Shown here piece after piece: positions 8,090 through 17,317 of a stretch of 64,000 nt of DNA. A program made the translations under genes and the position numbers. Source of the DNA: Desulfarculus sp. GTDB lineage: Bacteria; Desulfobacterota; Desulfarculia; Desulfarculales; Desulfarculaceae. The first letter of the stretch is position 1; every line of letters starts with the position of its first letter. A model generated the notes under the pieces. The model was not told the DNA's origin and searched no databases. It saw only the letters and a list, made by a program, of their open reading frames with translations. The stretch is taken from positions 1-64,000 of the forward strand of contig QZKP01000075.1 of assembly GCA_003605055.1 (NCBI GenBank), read 5' to 3'.

Positions 8090-8872
8090 ATGGAGCAGTC
8101 TTTGCAGCAGATGAGCGATGCCCTCAGCCGGGCCCTGGTGCTGGAGGGCTTCCCGGTGGGCGTGAAGATGCTAGCCCGGGACGGCGACCTGGAAAGTGTG
8201 CAGTACAAAGGCCGGCCGGTGCGCCGGCTGTCCAAGCGCCTGGTGATCTGCCAACTGGTGGCCCTGGCCCGCTACTATGGCACGGTGATAGGCGCCGCGG
8301 CCCCGGACCTGAGCGTCTGCCGGCTGGGGGCCACCGCCCTGGGCTTCCCGGTGGAGGACTGCGTGGGGGTGTACACCGACACCTATTTCAAGGGCCAAGA
8401 GGCCGCCCGGCGCATGATAGACACCACGCCCAAGTTCGAGGCGGGCTGCTACCGGGCCATGCTGGTGGGGCCCCTGGGCAAGCTGCCCCTGGAGCCGGAC
8501 GTGGTGGTGGTGCACGGCAACGCGGCCCAGCTCCTGCGCATCATCAACGGCTACCTCTACGACAAGGGGGGCCGGCTGGAGTTCAGCGTCTCCGGCGACG
8601 CCGGTCTGTGCGCGGACACCATAGTGCTGCCCATGCTCAGCCGCAAGCCCCACCTGGCCATCCCCTGCAACGGCGGCCGCCTGCTGAGCATGCCCAGCCT
8701 GACCGACCTGGCCTGCGGCATCCCCTTTGATCTGCTGCCGGGCATCCTGGAGGGCATCGCCTTCACCGGCCAGAACGTGCCCATCGTGTACCCGCCGGCC
8801 TGGCAGCACATCAACTGGGAGCTCAAGGACGACGCGCCGGTCAAGGCCTTCCTGCAGCGGGGCAGCCAGTAG
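8090..8872 (+). CDS. DUF169 family protein
   Basis: This 260-residue soluble protein starts at ATG 8090 behind AAGGAG. It matches the DUF169 family layout: an N-terminal helix pair, then ...GFPVGVKML..., a central CQLVALARYYG segment and a C-terminal glycine-rich region with several cysteines. DUF169 proteins are common in anaerobes and have no established biochemical role. Its place directly behind the importer suggests a link to the imported compound, but I cannot assign a reaction. Confidence 0.75.
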   Translation: MEQSLQQMSDALSRALVLEGFPVGVKMLARDGDLESVQYKGRPVRRLSKRLVICQLVALARYYGTVIGAAAPDLSVCRLGATALGFPVEDCVGVYTDTYFKGQEAARRMIDTTPKFEAGCYRAMLVGPLGKLPLEPDVVVVHGNAAQLLRIINGYLYDKGGRLEFSVSGDAGLCADTIVLPMLSRKPHLAIPCNGGRLLSMPSLTDLACGIPFDLLPGILEGIAFTGQNVPIVYPPAWQHINWELKDDAPVKAFLQRGSQ

Positions 8873-8934
8873 CCGTCCGCGGCCGGGCCCCGGTTCCGGC
8901 TCGCCCTGGCCCCGGCCAGGGAAAGGAAGACGCC

Positions 8935-10143
8935 ATGTCCACTTACTACCGCCGCGTGTGGGGCGTGCTCTTGCTGGGCTGGCTGAGCCTGTACATGGTG
9001 CGGGTGGGCATGTCGCCCCTGCTGGCCCCCATCATGCAGGAGTTTCAGCTCAGCTACGCCCAGGCCGGCCTGCTCTCCAGCGCGGTGTTCTGGGCCTACA
9101 CGGCCATGCAGCTCCCCTCGGGCTTCCTGGGCGACCGCTGGGGGCACCGGCGCTTTCTGCTGGTGGGCACCTTCTGCTGGACCATACTGAGCCTGCTCAC
9201 CTCCCTGGCCGGCTCCTTCGCCTCCCTGTTGGCTATCCGTTTCTTCACCGGCATGGCCGAGGGCACCTACTTCGGCAACGACCGGCCCCTGGTGAGCCAC
9301 TACACTCCGCCGCAGAAGAAGGCCCTGGGCCAGGGCATCTCGGCCCTGGGCATGGGCCTGGGCATGGGCCTGGGCATCCTCTTGGCCGGCTGGATCGCCG
9401 AGTTGTGGGGCTGGCGCTGGGTCTTCGTGCTCTACGCCGCGCCCTCGCTGCTGGCCTTTTTGCTGATCCGGCGGGTGATCCGGGAGCCGGCCGCGGCCGC
9501 CCCTGCGGATCAACTCGACCCGGCCCGCTTCTCCCAGGTGCTCACCAGCCCCCTGCTGTGGCTGTTGTACCTGAGCCACTTCACGGTGATGTACCTGTTT
9601 TGGGTGCTGGGCACCTGGGCCCCCACCATCTTCCTGGAGCTGGGCGCGCCCGGCGTGGGCGGCTCCGGGCTCTACGCCAGCGTGCTGGGCCTGGTCAGCG
9701 TGCCGGCGCTGCTCATCTCCGGCGCACTCAGCGACCGGCTGCGCCGCCGGCCGGGGGGGACCTTCCGGCCCCTGGTGTACTCCAGCCTGGCCATGGCCCT
9801 CTTAAGCCTGCTCATGGGCCTGGGGCTGGAGGCGCGCATCAGCTACCAGTGGTTCGCGGTGCTCTTGTTTGTGTGCGGGGCCGCGGCCTGGAGCTTCTTC
9901 CCGCCCTTCTACGCCCTGCTGGCCGACTCGGTGCCGCCGCGCATCATGGGCACCACCTACGGCGCGGCCAACACCGCCGGCTTCATGGCCTCCCTGGTGG
10001 CGCCCTGGGTGGCGGGCCTGCTGCGCGACTTGAGCGCCAGCTTCGCCAGCGGCTTCTACCTGTGCGCGGCGGTGCTGTTGGTGGGCGCGGTGTGCTGCCT
10101 GCTGGCCGCCCGGCTGCCCGCGCCCGCCCAACAGGGCGCTTGA
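8935..10143 (+). CDS. MFS transporter
   Basis: This 402-residue, 12-helix major facilitator starts at ATG 8935 behind GGAAAGGAAG. The motif-A loop between helices 2 and 3 reads GFLGDRWGHRR, and the second-half equivalent reads GALSDRLRRR. Substrate specificity cannot be read from the sequence. Organic-anion carriers of this kind often sit in aromatic/carboxylate catabolic loci, which fits the neighbours. Confidence 0.85.
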   Translation: MSTYYRRVWGVLLLGWLSLYMVRVGMSPLLAPIMQEFQLSYAQAGLLSSAVFWAYTAMQLPSGFLGDRWGHRRFLLVGTFCWTILSLLTSLAGSFASLLAIRFFTGMAEGTYFGNDRPLVSHYTPPQKKALGQGISALGMGLGMGLGILLAGWIAELWGWRWVFVLYAAPSLLAFLLIRRVIREPAAAAPADQLDPARFSQVLTSPLLWLLYLSHFTVMYLFWVLGTWAPTIFLELGAPGVGGSGLYASVLGLVSVPALLISGALSDRLRRRPGGTFRPLVYSSLAMALLSLLMGLGLEARISYQWFAVLLFVCGAAAWSFFPPFYALLADSVPPRIMGTTYGAANTAGFMASLVAPWVAGLLRDLSASFASGFYLCAAVLLVGAVCCLLAARLPAPAQQGA

Positions 10144-10260
10144 GGCCGGAGCGCTGGATCAGTCCACGGCCAGGGCCTTGACGGGTGTGCTAAAGACAGG
10201 CAGAAAACAAGCCTGCGGGGCGGCGGCTGGACGGCCGCTGGGCCCGGGAAAGGGTCAGAC

Positions 10261-11400
10261 ATGTCCGCTGAGCAAGTCTACCGGGACCTGATCGCCTGGC
10301 TCAACAAGACCTGGTGGGGCCTGCCCGACTCCCCGGAGCTGCTGCCCTTGATGCGGGTCACCTACACCCCGGCCGAGGCTCGCCTGCTCACGGGCCTGCC
10401 CTTCAGGGGCGTCTCCCTGAGCGAGCTGGCGGCCATGAAGCAGATGGATCCCGCCGAGCTGTGGCCGCAGATGGAGGCCATGGCCCGCAAGGGTCTGGCC
10501 TTTTCCGGCCAGAGGCAGGGAGAGCCCTTTTACGGGCTCAACGACTCCTTCTTCGTGCTGCTGCGCAGCTCCTTCTGGCCGGGCAAGGACGACCTGCGCA
10601 CCCGCCAGATGGCCCCCAAGGTCAACCGCTACTTCCGCGACAGCTTCTTCGCCCAGTACGCCGACGCCCACACCAAGGGGCTGCGGGCCATCCCCATCCA
10701 GCGGACCATCGCCGACACCCGCCAGGTGCTGCCCTACGAGGACGTGGTGCAGGTGCTGGAAGGGCAGGACTACTACAGCGTGTCCCACTGCCCCTGCCGC
10801 CACCGCAAGAACATGGATGAGGACGCCCACACCTGCCAGCACCCCACCGAGGTCTGCCTGCACTTCGGCCGCCTGGGGCGCTATCTGGACGCCAACGGCC
10901 TGGGCCGGCCCATCAGCAAGGACGAGACCCTGGAGATACTGGCCCTGTCCGCGGACTCGGGCCTGATGCACAGCGTGTCCAACTGGCAGGAAGGGGTGGA
11001 CACCATCTGCAACTGCTGCGCCTGCTGCTGCCTGTTCCTGGAGGGCTTCCACGTCCTGGGCCATTTGCGGGCCCAAGACCCCTCCAACTACCGGGTGAGC
11101 GTCAATCCGGCCACCTGCAAGGCCTGCGGCCTGTGCGTGGAGCGCTGCCCCATGGACGCCCTGTCCCTGGAGCCCCACGGCCAGGCCACCAACAAGAAGG
11201 GTCTGGCTCCGGAGCTCAAGGCCGAGCTGTGCCTGGGCTGCGGGGTCTGCGCGCACAAGTGCCCCAGCGGCTCGCTGGTCCTGCAGCACCGGCCGGAGAC
11301 CATCCACCCGCCCCAGGACGCCCGGGAGAACGTGAAGCGCTTCTTCAGTGAAAAGGCCGCGGCCCAGCAGAAGCGCCAAGCCGGGGGGGTAGAGGAATAG
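10261..11400 (+). CDS. Multi-cluster Fe-S protein with N-terminal HTH-like region and two 4Fe-4S ferredoxin motifs
   Basis: The N-terminal about 90 residues resemble a winged-helix segment (VSLSELAAMKQMDPAELWPQ). A middle cysteine-rich part (HCPCRHRK, CNCCACCC) precedes a C-terminal 2x[4Fe-4S] ferredoxin domain (CKACGLCVERCP and CLGCGVCAHKCP). The length is 379 aa. A clear paralog lies at 44511-45587, inside the dehydratase operon, with the same domain order. Such proteins occur next to benzoyl-CoA reductase/dehydratase genes and are plausible electron donors to the activator ATPases; that is inference. The gene is the last of the plus-strand run and converges on the amidohydrolase. Confidence 0.8.
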   Translation: MSAEQVYRDLIAWLNKTWWGLPDSPELLPLMRVTYTPAEARLLTGLPFRGVSLSELAAMKQMDPAELWPQMEAMARKGLAFSGQRQGEPFYGLNDSFFVLLRSSFWPGKDDLRTRQMAPKVNRYFRDSFFAQYADAHTKGLRAIPIQRTIADTRQVLPYEDVVQVLEGQDYYSVSHCPCRHRKNMDEDAHTCQHPTEVCLHFGRLGRYLDANGLGRPISKDETLEILALSADSGLMHSVSNWQEGVDTICNCCACCCLFLEGFHVLGHLRAQDPSNYRVSVNPATCKACGLCVERCPMDALSLEPHGQATNKKGLAPELKAELCLGCGVCAHKCPSGSLVLQHRPETIHPPQDARENVKRFFSEKAAAQQKRQAGGVEE

Positions 11401-11445
11401 GGGGCAGGGCGCAGGCCACGGCGTCTCGCCGAGGCTTCTGGCGCA

Positions 11446-11468
11446 GGGGCGGGGTTAATCCCCGCCCC
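11446..11468. terminator. Hairpin between convergent genes
   Basis: A perfect 9-base GC-only stem (11446-11454 with 11460-11468) and loop TTAAT lies between the convergent Fe-S protein and amidohydrolase genes. There is no strong T-tract on either side, so it may act as a weak bidirectional terminator. Confidence 0.45.
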
Positions 11469-11495
11469 GCTTGTTGCGGTTGCCGGGCGTCGGGC

Positions 11496-13178
11496 TCAGG
11501 GGGCCCAGATGACGCGGCCCTCGCGCACGTCGAACACGCCCTGGTAGGTGATCCTGAGCCTGAGCACCGAGGTGAAGGGCAGGAACACAAAGGTCCACAG
11601 GGGGTACTCCAGGGTGCAGCCCAACTCCCGGAGGGCCGCGTGCATCCTCTCCAGGCCCCGTGCGGTCTGCTCCACCGAGCCCAGGGAGCAGATGCCGCCC
11701 AGGCCCAGGGGCAGGCGGGCCCGTACCTGGCCGCCCTGGGCCAGGGCCACCCCGCCGCCCATGGAGAGCACCTCGGCCGCGGCCAGGGCCATGTCGCCCG
11801 GGTCCTGGCCGGCCACCAGCAGGCCGTGCGCCTCGTGGGCCGCGCTGGAGGCCAGGCCGCCCAGGCAAGGGCAGAAGCCCTTGACCAGGCCCCGGCCCTG
11901 GTGGGCCCCGTCGCGGCTGAACAGGAAGGCGGCCATCACCTCGCCCTGCGGGGCGTAAAAGCCGTCCCGTATCGGAATTAACAGGTCCTCGCGCTGGGTG
12001 ACGGTCTGGTTCACGATGCTGATCACCGGCGCGGTCTCGCTTGCGGCCGGGATGCGCAGGCCCTCGGCCCGCGGCGGGTCCAGGGTGAAGGGGCGGCTGC
12101 CCAGGTTGGCCGCCGGCGGCCGGCCCAGGGGCTGGCGCAGGGCGCCGTCCACGGCCGCGATGCGGCCGCTGGCCATGACCAGCCGGGGCGTGGGGCGCTC
12201 CAGGCTGGGGGCGATGAGCAGGTGGGCCAGGCGCCCCGGCGCGATACCGCCCAGCAGGTGGTCCAGCCGGAAATAGCGGGCCGGGTTGAGGCTGGCCATC
12301 TGGATGGCCCGCACCGGCGCAATGCCCAGGGCCACGGCCTGGGCCACCACCCAGTCCATATTGCCCCAGGAGAGCAGGTGGTCCGGGAAGATGCCGTCGC
12401 TGACCAGCATCAGGCGGCTCAGGTCATAGGTCTCCAGGGTCCGCACCGCCCCCATGAGGTGGGGCAGGTCCTGGCGGATGGAGCCCTGGCGCAGCATCAC
12501 GTGATAACCCAGGCGCAGGCGGCGCAGCACGTCTTCGGAGTTCAGGGACTCGTGGCAGGAGCTGACCCCGGCCGCGGCCAGGCGGTTGAGCTTGGCCGGG
12601 CTGGCGCCGGTGGTGTGGCCCTCCACCAGCCGGCCGTGGCTGCGGGCCAGCTCCAGCTTGGCCGTCAGGTCCGGCGCGCCCTGGGCCAGGCGGGAGAAGG
12701 GCGTCACCTCGCTCAGGGAGAGCACGTAGTCCCGGCGGAAGGCCCGCTCCAGGTCTGTGAGCCCCCATATCTCGCCGCCCTCCACCTCGGGGTGGGGCGG
12801 GGCCGCGGCCGGCACGCCGGTGTAGAGGCTGACCGGGAGCTGGGCCAGGCCGTCGAACAGCTCCAGGAAGGCCTCCGGGCCCAGGGCGCCGGCCAGGTCG
12901 TGGCCGTCGTTGAAAAAGCCGGTGGTGCCCAGGGCCAGCACCCGCTCGCTGTAGGCCAGGGGGTTGTAGAACAGGTCCGCGTGGGCGTGGGCGTCGAAGA
13001 AGCCGGGCAGCACGAAGTCGCCGGCCGCGTCTATCACCTTGCTGCGCGGCGTGGCCGATTCGGCCCGGTCGGCCACCTCGATGATGCGCCGGCCGGCGAT
13101 GGCCACCTCCTGCTCCAGCACCTCGCCGGAATAGACGTTGACCACGCGCCCGTTCTGGATCAGGTAGTCGGCCTGCAT
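11496..13178 (-). CDS. Adenine-deaminase-like amidohydrolase
   Basis: This 560-residue member of the metal-dependent amidohydrolase superfamily is closest in layout to AdeC adenine deaminase. Metal ligands are visible: HAH in PGFFDAHAHADLF (about residues 60-70), EGH followed by SSCHE about 20 residues later, and the catalytic-type aspartate in LVSDGIFP. The C-terminal AdeC domain is present. ATG 13178 has GGAGAAG upstream; a 30-codon upstream extension is rejected. The substrate could be adenine or another cyclic amidine or amide, since many AdeC relatives are uncharacterised. It is the only minus-strand gene in this locus. Confidence 0.8.
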   Translation of the reverse strand: MQADYLIQNGRVVNVYSGEVLEQEVAIAGRRIIEVADRAESATPRSKVIDAAGDFVLPGFFDAHAHADLFYNPLAYSERVLALGTTGFFNDGHDLAGALGPEAFLELFDGLAQLPVSLYTGVPAAAPPHPEVEGGEIWGLTDLERAFRRDYVLSLSEVTPFSRLAQGAPDLTAKLELARSHGRLVEGHTTGASPAKLNRLAAAGVSSCHESLNSEDVLRRLRLGYHVMLRQGSIRQDLPHLMGAVRTLETYDLSRLMLVSDGIFPDHLLSWGNMDWVVAQAVALGIAPVRAIQMASLNPARYFRLDHLLGGIAPGRLAHLLIAPSLERPTPRLVMASGRIAAVDGALRQPLGRPPAANLGSRPFTLDPPRAEGLRIPAASETAPVISIVNQTVTQREDLLIPIRDGFYAPQGEVMAAFLFSRDGAHQGRGLVKGFCPCLGGLASSAAHEAHGLLVAGQDPGDMALAAAEVLSMGGGVALAQGGQVRARLPLGLGGICSLGSVEQTARGLERMHAALRELGCTLEYPLWTFVFLPFTSVLRLRITYQGVFDVREGRVIWAP

Positions 13179-13372
13179 GCGGCTTCTCCGATTGCTCCGG
13201 CTCTGTGGGCAAGGCCCACCGTATGCCATTTCCCCACCTGGCGCAACCGCGGGTTTGGGCCGGGCCACCCCGCCTTGGCCGTGCGCCAGGCGCCCGGTGA
13301 ACCCTGGTGCAGGTGGACCGGCGGCGGCGATGCGGCCCCTGCAAAAAGATCAGGCCCTGCACGCGGAGGAAA

Positions 13373-13401
13373 TTGACAGCGGCCTTAATATCGCCTAGAT
13401 G
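13373..13401 (+). promoter_or_regulatory. Candidate sigma-70 promoter for the gamma-carbonic-anhydrase-like gene
   Basis: A consensus TTGACA (13373-13378) is followed after 17 bases by TAGATG (13396-13401), a poor -10. It lies in the 290-base divergent gap upstream of 13471. Confidence 0.4.
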
Positions 13402-13470
13402 ATATCTGTTGGATGATTCTCTGGGGCAACGTCAAACGCAGGTCAAGCACTGCCAGTGAGGAAGAAGTCC

Positions 13471-14073
13471 ATGCCGCAGGCATACGGGCCGGAAGTCACC
13501 CTGCACAACCCGGCCTTTATTCACCCCGCCGCGCTTATTTACGGCAAGGTGACCATCGAGGAAGGCGCCAGCCTTTGGGCCTGTTCGGTCATCAGGGCCG
13601 AGACCCATGAGGTGCGCATCGGGCGCTACACCAACATCCAAGACATGGTCATGATCCATATCGCCCTGGGGCACCCGGTGATCGTGGGCGAGTATTGCTC
13701 CGTGGCCCACCACACCACGCTGCACGGCTGCGAGATCGGCGACAACTGCCTGATAGGCATCAACTGCACCATCATGGACGGGTGCCGGGTGGGCGACAAC
13801 TCCATCGTGGCCGGCGGGACTTTTCTCACCCAGAACACCGTCATACCCCCCAACTCCATCGTCATGGGCACGCCGGGCAAGGTGGCGCGCCAGAAAAACA
13901 ACTTCGAGTTCAACCGCCACAACGCGCTCATCTATCACCGCAACGCCCTGGCCTACGCGCGCGGCGAGCACCGCGCGTGGAGCGGGCCGGAGTTCCAGGA
14001 ATTCGAGGACCGCGAAAAGCAGAAGATAGGCGAGGAATTCGCCCGGCTGGCCCCGCCCCCTGGCCAGGCCTGA
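13471..14073 (+). CDS. Gamma-carbonic-anhydrase-like / hexapeptide-repeat protein
   Basis: This 200-residue left-handed beta-helix protein has repeated hexapeptide units from about residue 15 to 145. It carries the gamma-class hallmarks NIQDMVMIH, VAHHTTLHGCEIGDNCLIG and the trailing IVAGGTFL. The three zinc-type histidines are present in the expected places. ATG 13471 has AGGAAG upstream; a GTG five codons earlier is an alternative. Relatives include gamma-carbonic anhydrases, CaiE/PaaY-type proteins and acyltransferases. Proteins of this group often accompany acyl-CoA catabolism genes; the exact activity is undetermined. Confidence 0.75.
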   Translation: MPQAYGPEVTLHNPAFIHPAALIYGKVTIEEGASLWACSVIRAETHEVRIGRYTNIQDMVMIHIALGHPVIVGEYCSVAHHTTLHGCEIGDNCLIGINCTIMDGCRVGDNSIVAGGTFLTQNTVIPPNSIVMGTPGKVARQKNNFEFNRHNALIYHRNALAYARGEHRAWSGPEFQEFEDREKQKIGEEFARLAPPPGQA

Positions 14074-14123
14074 TCCACGCCGCGGGTTAAAAGAAATTAT
14101 TGCCGAGCAAGGGGCCGAATCCC

Positions 14124-15488
14124 ATGAATAGATCGCCTGGGGGGGACCAGCGGCCGGTGGACCCAAGCGCCCTGAACCTCTCCGGCGGCTCGGCCCAGGA
14201 CGCCGTGCGCCAGGCCAAGCGCTACCGCTACTGGATCTGCGCGGTCATCTTCCTCTGCTATCTGCTGGTGTTTTTCCACCGCCTCTGCCCGGCGGTGATC
14301 GCCCTGGACATCCAGACCACCTTCGACCTCAGCGACACGGTGTTGGGCGTCCTGGGCTCGGCCTATTTCTATCCCTATGCCCTGCTGCAGATGCCCACCG
14401 GCATCCTGGCCGACTCCTGGGGCAGCCGCAAAACCGTCGCCACCTCATTCCTGGTGGCCGCCCTGGGGGCGCTGCTCATGGGGCTGGCCCCCTCCCTGGG
14501 CTGGGCGGTCCTGGGCCGGGTGCTGGTGGGGGCGGGGGTGGCCACGGTGTTCGTGTGCAACTTCAAGCTGCTCTCCCAGTGGTTCTGCGTGCCGCGCTTC
14601 GTGATCATGGGCAGCCTGTTCATGGCCGTGGGCGGCGTCGGCGCCCTGAGCGCCGGGGTGCCCCTGGCCTGGCTCAGCGGGCTCATGGGCTGGCGGGCGA
14701 CCATGGTGGCGGTGGCGGGCTTCACCCTGCTGATGGCGGTGGTGGCCTACCTGGTGGTGCGCGACGAACCCCGGCGCATGGGCTGGCCGGTGCTCAACCA
14801 GCAGCTCGGCCAGGGACGACAGGCCCCCGGCGCGCCCCGGGCCGCGGAGCTATGGGCCGGCGTCAAGGAGGTGGCGGGCGCCCGCCGCTTCTGGCCGCCG
14901 TCATTCTGGGCCTTTTGCATCACGGGCCTGGCCTTTGCCATTAGCGGGCTGTGGGGCGGGCCCTACCTCATGGAGGTCTACGGCCTGTCCAAGGCCGCCG
15001 CCGGCGGAGTCCTGTCCACCTTCGCCCTGGCCCTGTTGGCGGGCACGCCGGTGCTGGGGGCCTTGGCCAACCGCCTGGGCCGCAAACCGGTGCTGACCGC
15101 CTGCAGCGGCCTGAGCGTGGCGGTGTTTTTGGTTTTTTTCCTCTTCCCGGGCAGCCTGCCCCTGTGGCTGCTCTACATCCTGTTTTTCGCCATGTGTCTG
15201 GGCAGCGTGGCCACCGGCCCCCTGCTGGCCACCATCTCCAAGGAGCTTTTCCGCATCGAAATAGCCGGCACCTCGGTGGGCATGGTGAACCTGTTCCCCT
15301 TCCTGGGGGCGGCCCTGTTGCAGATCGCCATGGGCTGGATCATCTCCTGGTGCAAGGCCACCGCCGGGGGGAGCGCGGTGCTGGCCTATAAGATGATGTT
15401 CCTCTTCGCCCTGTTGGTGTCGGCGGCCTCCTTGCTGTTCGCCTGGTTCCTGACCGAGACCAAGCCCCGGAGCGCGGCCGCGGATTAG
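14124..15488 (+). CDS. MFS transporter
   Basis: This 454-residue major facilitator is unrelated in detail to the one at 8935. A hydrophilic N-terminus of about 35 residues precedes 12 predicted helices. The loop GILADSWGSRK after helix 2 and ALANRLGRKP in the second half are the MFS motif-A copies. ATG 14124 is preferred; a TTG eight codons upstream is also open. The substrate is unknown. It lies directly upstream of the sigma-54 activator. Confidence 0.85.
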   Translation: MNRSPGGDQRPVDPSALNLSGGSAQDAVRQAKRYRYWICAVIFLCYLLVFFHRLCPAVIALDIQTTFDLSDTVLGVLGSAYFYPYALLQMPTGILADSWGSRKTVATSFLVAALGALLMGLAPSLGWAVLGRVLVGAGVATVFVCNFKLLSQWFCVPRFVIMGSLFMAVGGVGALSAGVPLAWLSGLMGWRATMVAVAGFTLLMAVVAYLVVRDEPRRMGWPVLNQQLGQGRQAPGAPRAAELWAGVKEVAGARRFWPPSFWAFCITGLAFAISGLWGGPYLMEVYGLSKAAAGGVLSTFALALLAGTPVLGALANRLGRKPVLTACSGLSVAVFLVFFLFPGSLPLWLLYILFFAMCLGSVATGPLLATISKELFRIEIAGTSVGMVNLFPFLGAALLQIAMGWIISWCKATAGGSAVLAYKMMFLFALLVSAASLLFAWFLTETKPRSAAAD

Positions 15489-15505
15489 GGCAGGGCCGGG
15501 GGTGA

Positions 15506-15534
15506 TTGCAACCGCCAGCCCTGCTTGGTAAAGT
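15506..15534 (+). promoter_or_regulatory. Sigma-70 promoter for the sigma-54 activator
   Basis: TTGCAA (15506-15511), 17 bases, then TAAAGT (15529-15534), placed 36 bases before the start codon at 15570. Confidence 0.55.
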
Positions 15535-15569
15535 CCAATTAGCCCCTGGCAAGAGAAAAGCAAGCGTCT

Positions 15570-17054
15570 ATGAAGTCAAAACCCTTCAACCCGGAAAACT
15601 GCGCGGCCGAGGGAAAGCCGCTGCCCGTGGGCCTGGAGGCCGGGCGGGTCCCGGCGTCCTCGGAGGAGGCCCCGGACCTGGGCAGCCTGGTCAGTTTCCT
15701 TTCCATGGTGCTGGACAATGTGTATTCCGGCATCATCGTCTGCGACACCAACTGCCGCATCGTGTTCATGAACCGAGTCTACGCCGACCTGCTGGGCACC
15801 GACCCGGCCCAGGCGGTGGGCAAGCCCATCGAGGAGTACTTCGTGGCCTCGCGGCTGCCCAACGTGATGGCCTCGGGCCGGCCCGAGCTGGGCCAGCGCT
15901 GCTCCCTGCGCACCGCCACCCCCATGCTGGTCAACCGCATACCCCTGCGCCAGTACGGCCGCACGGTGGGGGTGATCCTGCAGACCATCTTCCGGGACTA
16001 CCAGGCCTTCACGGACCTGATGAACCGCATGCACCTGTTGGAGCGGGAGGTCAGCTACTATAAGAAGGGCCTGGACCGGGTGCTGTCGCCGCTCTACAGC
16101 TTCGGCTCCATCGTGGGCCAAAGCCGGCTGCTCACGGAGGTCAAAGAGGTGGCGGCCAAGTACGCGGCCACCGACGCCCCGGTCCTGATCCTGGGGGCCA
16201 CCGGCACCGGCAAGGAGATGTTCGCCCACGCGGTGCACGCGGCCTCGCCGCGCGCCGGGGGGCCCTTCGTCTGCGTCAACTGCGCGGCCATCCCCCGCGA
16301 GCTGCTGGAGAGCGAGCTGTTCGGCTACGAGTCCGGGGCCTTCACCGGCGCCAGCAAGAAGGGCAAGGTGGGACAGATTCAGCTCGCCCACCAGGGCACC
16401 CTGTATCTGGACGAGATCGGCGAGCTGAGCCTCAAGGCCCAGGCCAAGCTGCTGCGGGTGCTGGAGACCAAGAGGCTGGAGCGCCTGGGCGGGGTGCAGC
16501 CCATGCAAATAGACTTCCGCCTGGTGGCGGCCACCAACCGCGACCTCAAGGCCATGATGAGCCAGGGCCAGTTCCGCGACGACCTGTACTACCGCCTGAG
16601 CACCATGAGCGTGGAGATACCGCCCCTGGTCAAGCGCGTGGAGGACATCGGCCCCCTGGTGGAGCACTTCCTCAAGTCCCTGGACCGGCCCCGGATGCGC
16701 CTCAGCCCGGCCGCGCGCCAGGCCTTGGAGAACTACGCCTGGCCGGGCAACGTGCGCGAGCTAAAGAACGTGCTGGAGAGGGCCCTGAGCCTGGCCGAGG
16801 GCGCCGTGATCGACCTGGAGCACCTGCCCCCGGAGGTGATTCATAACAGCATATCCGGAGGGCGAGTGTCCGATATGTCGGACAGTAATCTGGCCGACGA
16901 ACTGTCCCGCTGCGAGGCCAGCATTTTGGCGCAGACCTTGCGCTTGAATCAGGGCAATATGTCTAAGACAGCAAAAATTTTAGGTATTTCCCGCTCAACC
17001 CTCTACGAAAAATGCCGCCGCTACCATCTGCTGCGCCAAGAAAAATCAAGCTAA
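15570..17054 (+). CDS. Sigma-54-dependent transcriptional activator with PAS sensor
   Basis: This is a 494-residue bacterial enhancer-binding protein. A PAS domain (about 45-160, [23 protein letters not shown]) would sense a metabolite. The AAA+ domain follows, with Walker A GATGTGKE (209-216), the sigma-54 loop GAFTGA (256-261) and Walker B LYLDEIGE (D281-E282). The C-terminal Fis-type HTH reads [18 protein letters not shown]. All residues needed for sigma-54 activation are intact. The gene sits directly upstream of a sigma-54 promoter (17244-17259) and three likely binding sites, so it most probably activates the 2-oxoacid oxidoreductase operon. Confidence 0.92.
   Translation: MKSKPFNPENCAAEGKPLPVGLEAGRVPASSEEAPDLGSLVSFLSMVLDNVYSGIIVCDTNCRIVFMNRVYADLLGTDPAQAVGKPIEEYFVASRLPNVMASGRPELGQRCSLRTATPMLVNRIPLRQYGRTVGVILQTIFRDYQAFTDLMNRMHLLEREVSYYKKGLDRVLSPLYSFGSIVGQSRLLTEVKEVAAKYAATDAPVLILGATGTGKEMFAHAVHAASPRAGGPFVCVNCAAIPRELLESELFGYESGAFTGASKKGKVGQIQLAHQGTLYLDEIGELSLKAQAKLLRVLETKRLERLGGVQPMQIDFRLVAATNRDLKAMMSQGQFRDDLYYRLSTMSVEIPPLVKRVEDIGPLVEHFLKSLDRPRMRLSPAARQALENYAWPGNVRELKNVLERALSLAEGAVIDLEHLPPEVIHNSISGGRVSDMSDSNLADELSRCEASILAQTLRLNQGNMSKTAKILGISRSTLYEKCRRYHLLRQEKSS
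16867..16884. promoter_or_regulatory. Candidate activator binding site A (inside end of activator gene)
   Basis: An 18-base palindrome TGTCCGA-N4-TCGGACA lies within the last part of the activator coding sequence. It matches site B (17079-17096) at 16 of 18 positions. Confidence 0.5.
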
Positions 17055-17078
17055 CCTTTTTATTGAATGATCAATTAT

Positions 17079-17114
17079 TGTCCTATATTTCGGACATGTC
17101 CTGATATTCGTACA
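17079..17114. promoter_or_regulatory. Two abutting candidate activator sites B and C (UAS)
   Basis: Site B (17079-17096) reads TGTCC-N7-CGGACA and site C (17097-17114) reads TGTCC-N7-CGTACA. They are directly contiguous and about 130-165 bases upstream of the sigma-54 -24 element, the usual distance for enhancer sites. Confidence 0.6.
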
Positions 17115-17243
17115 TAAATTTACCTATTATAGAGACAATTAATTGCAAAGATGATTCATTCCCACCAGAGTTCCAAGGGCTAACCAAGCGTTATCAAAAT
17201 ATTTTATTGATCCAGTTCCTGGATAGGGGCTGCCTGGAGCTCA

Positions 17244-17259
17244 TGGCATGCTTCTTGAT
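17244..17259 (+). promoter_or_regulatory. Sigma-54 (-24/-12) promoter for the oxidoreductase operon
   Basis: TGGCATG-N4-TTGAT fits the -24/-12 consensus TGGCACG-N4-TTGCW with the exact spacing; the -12 GC is GA. It lies about 60 bases before the start codon at 17318. Confidence 0.65.
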
Positions 17260-17317
17260 AACCATATAACCTGTTTCAGTGAAAAAGATGTTTTTCAGTC
17301 TCAGGAGGAAGAGAAAC

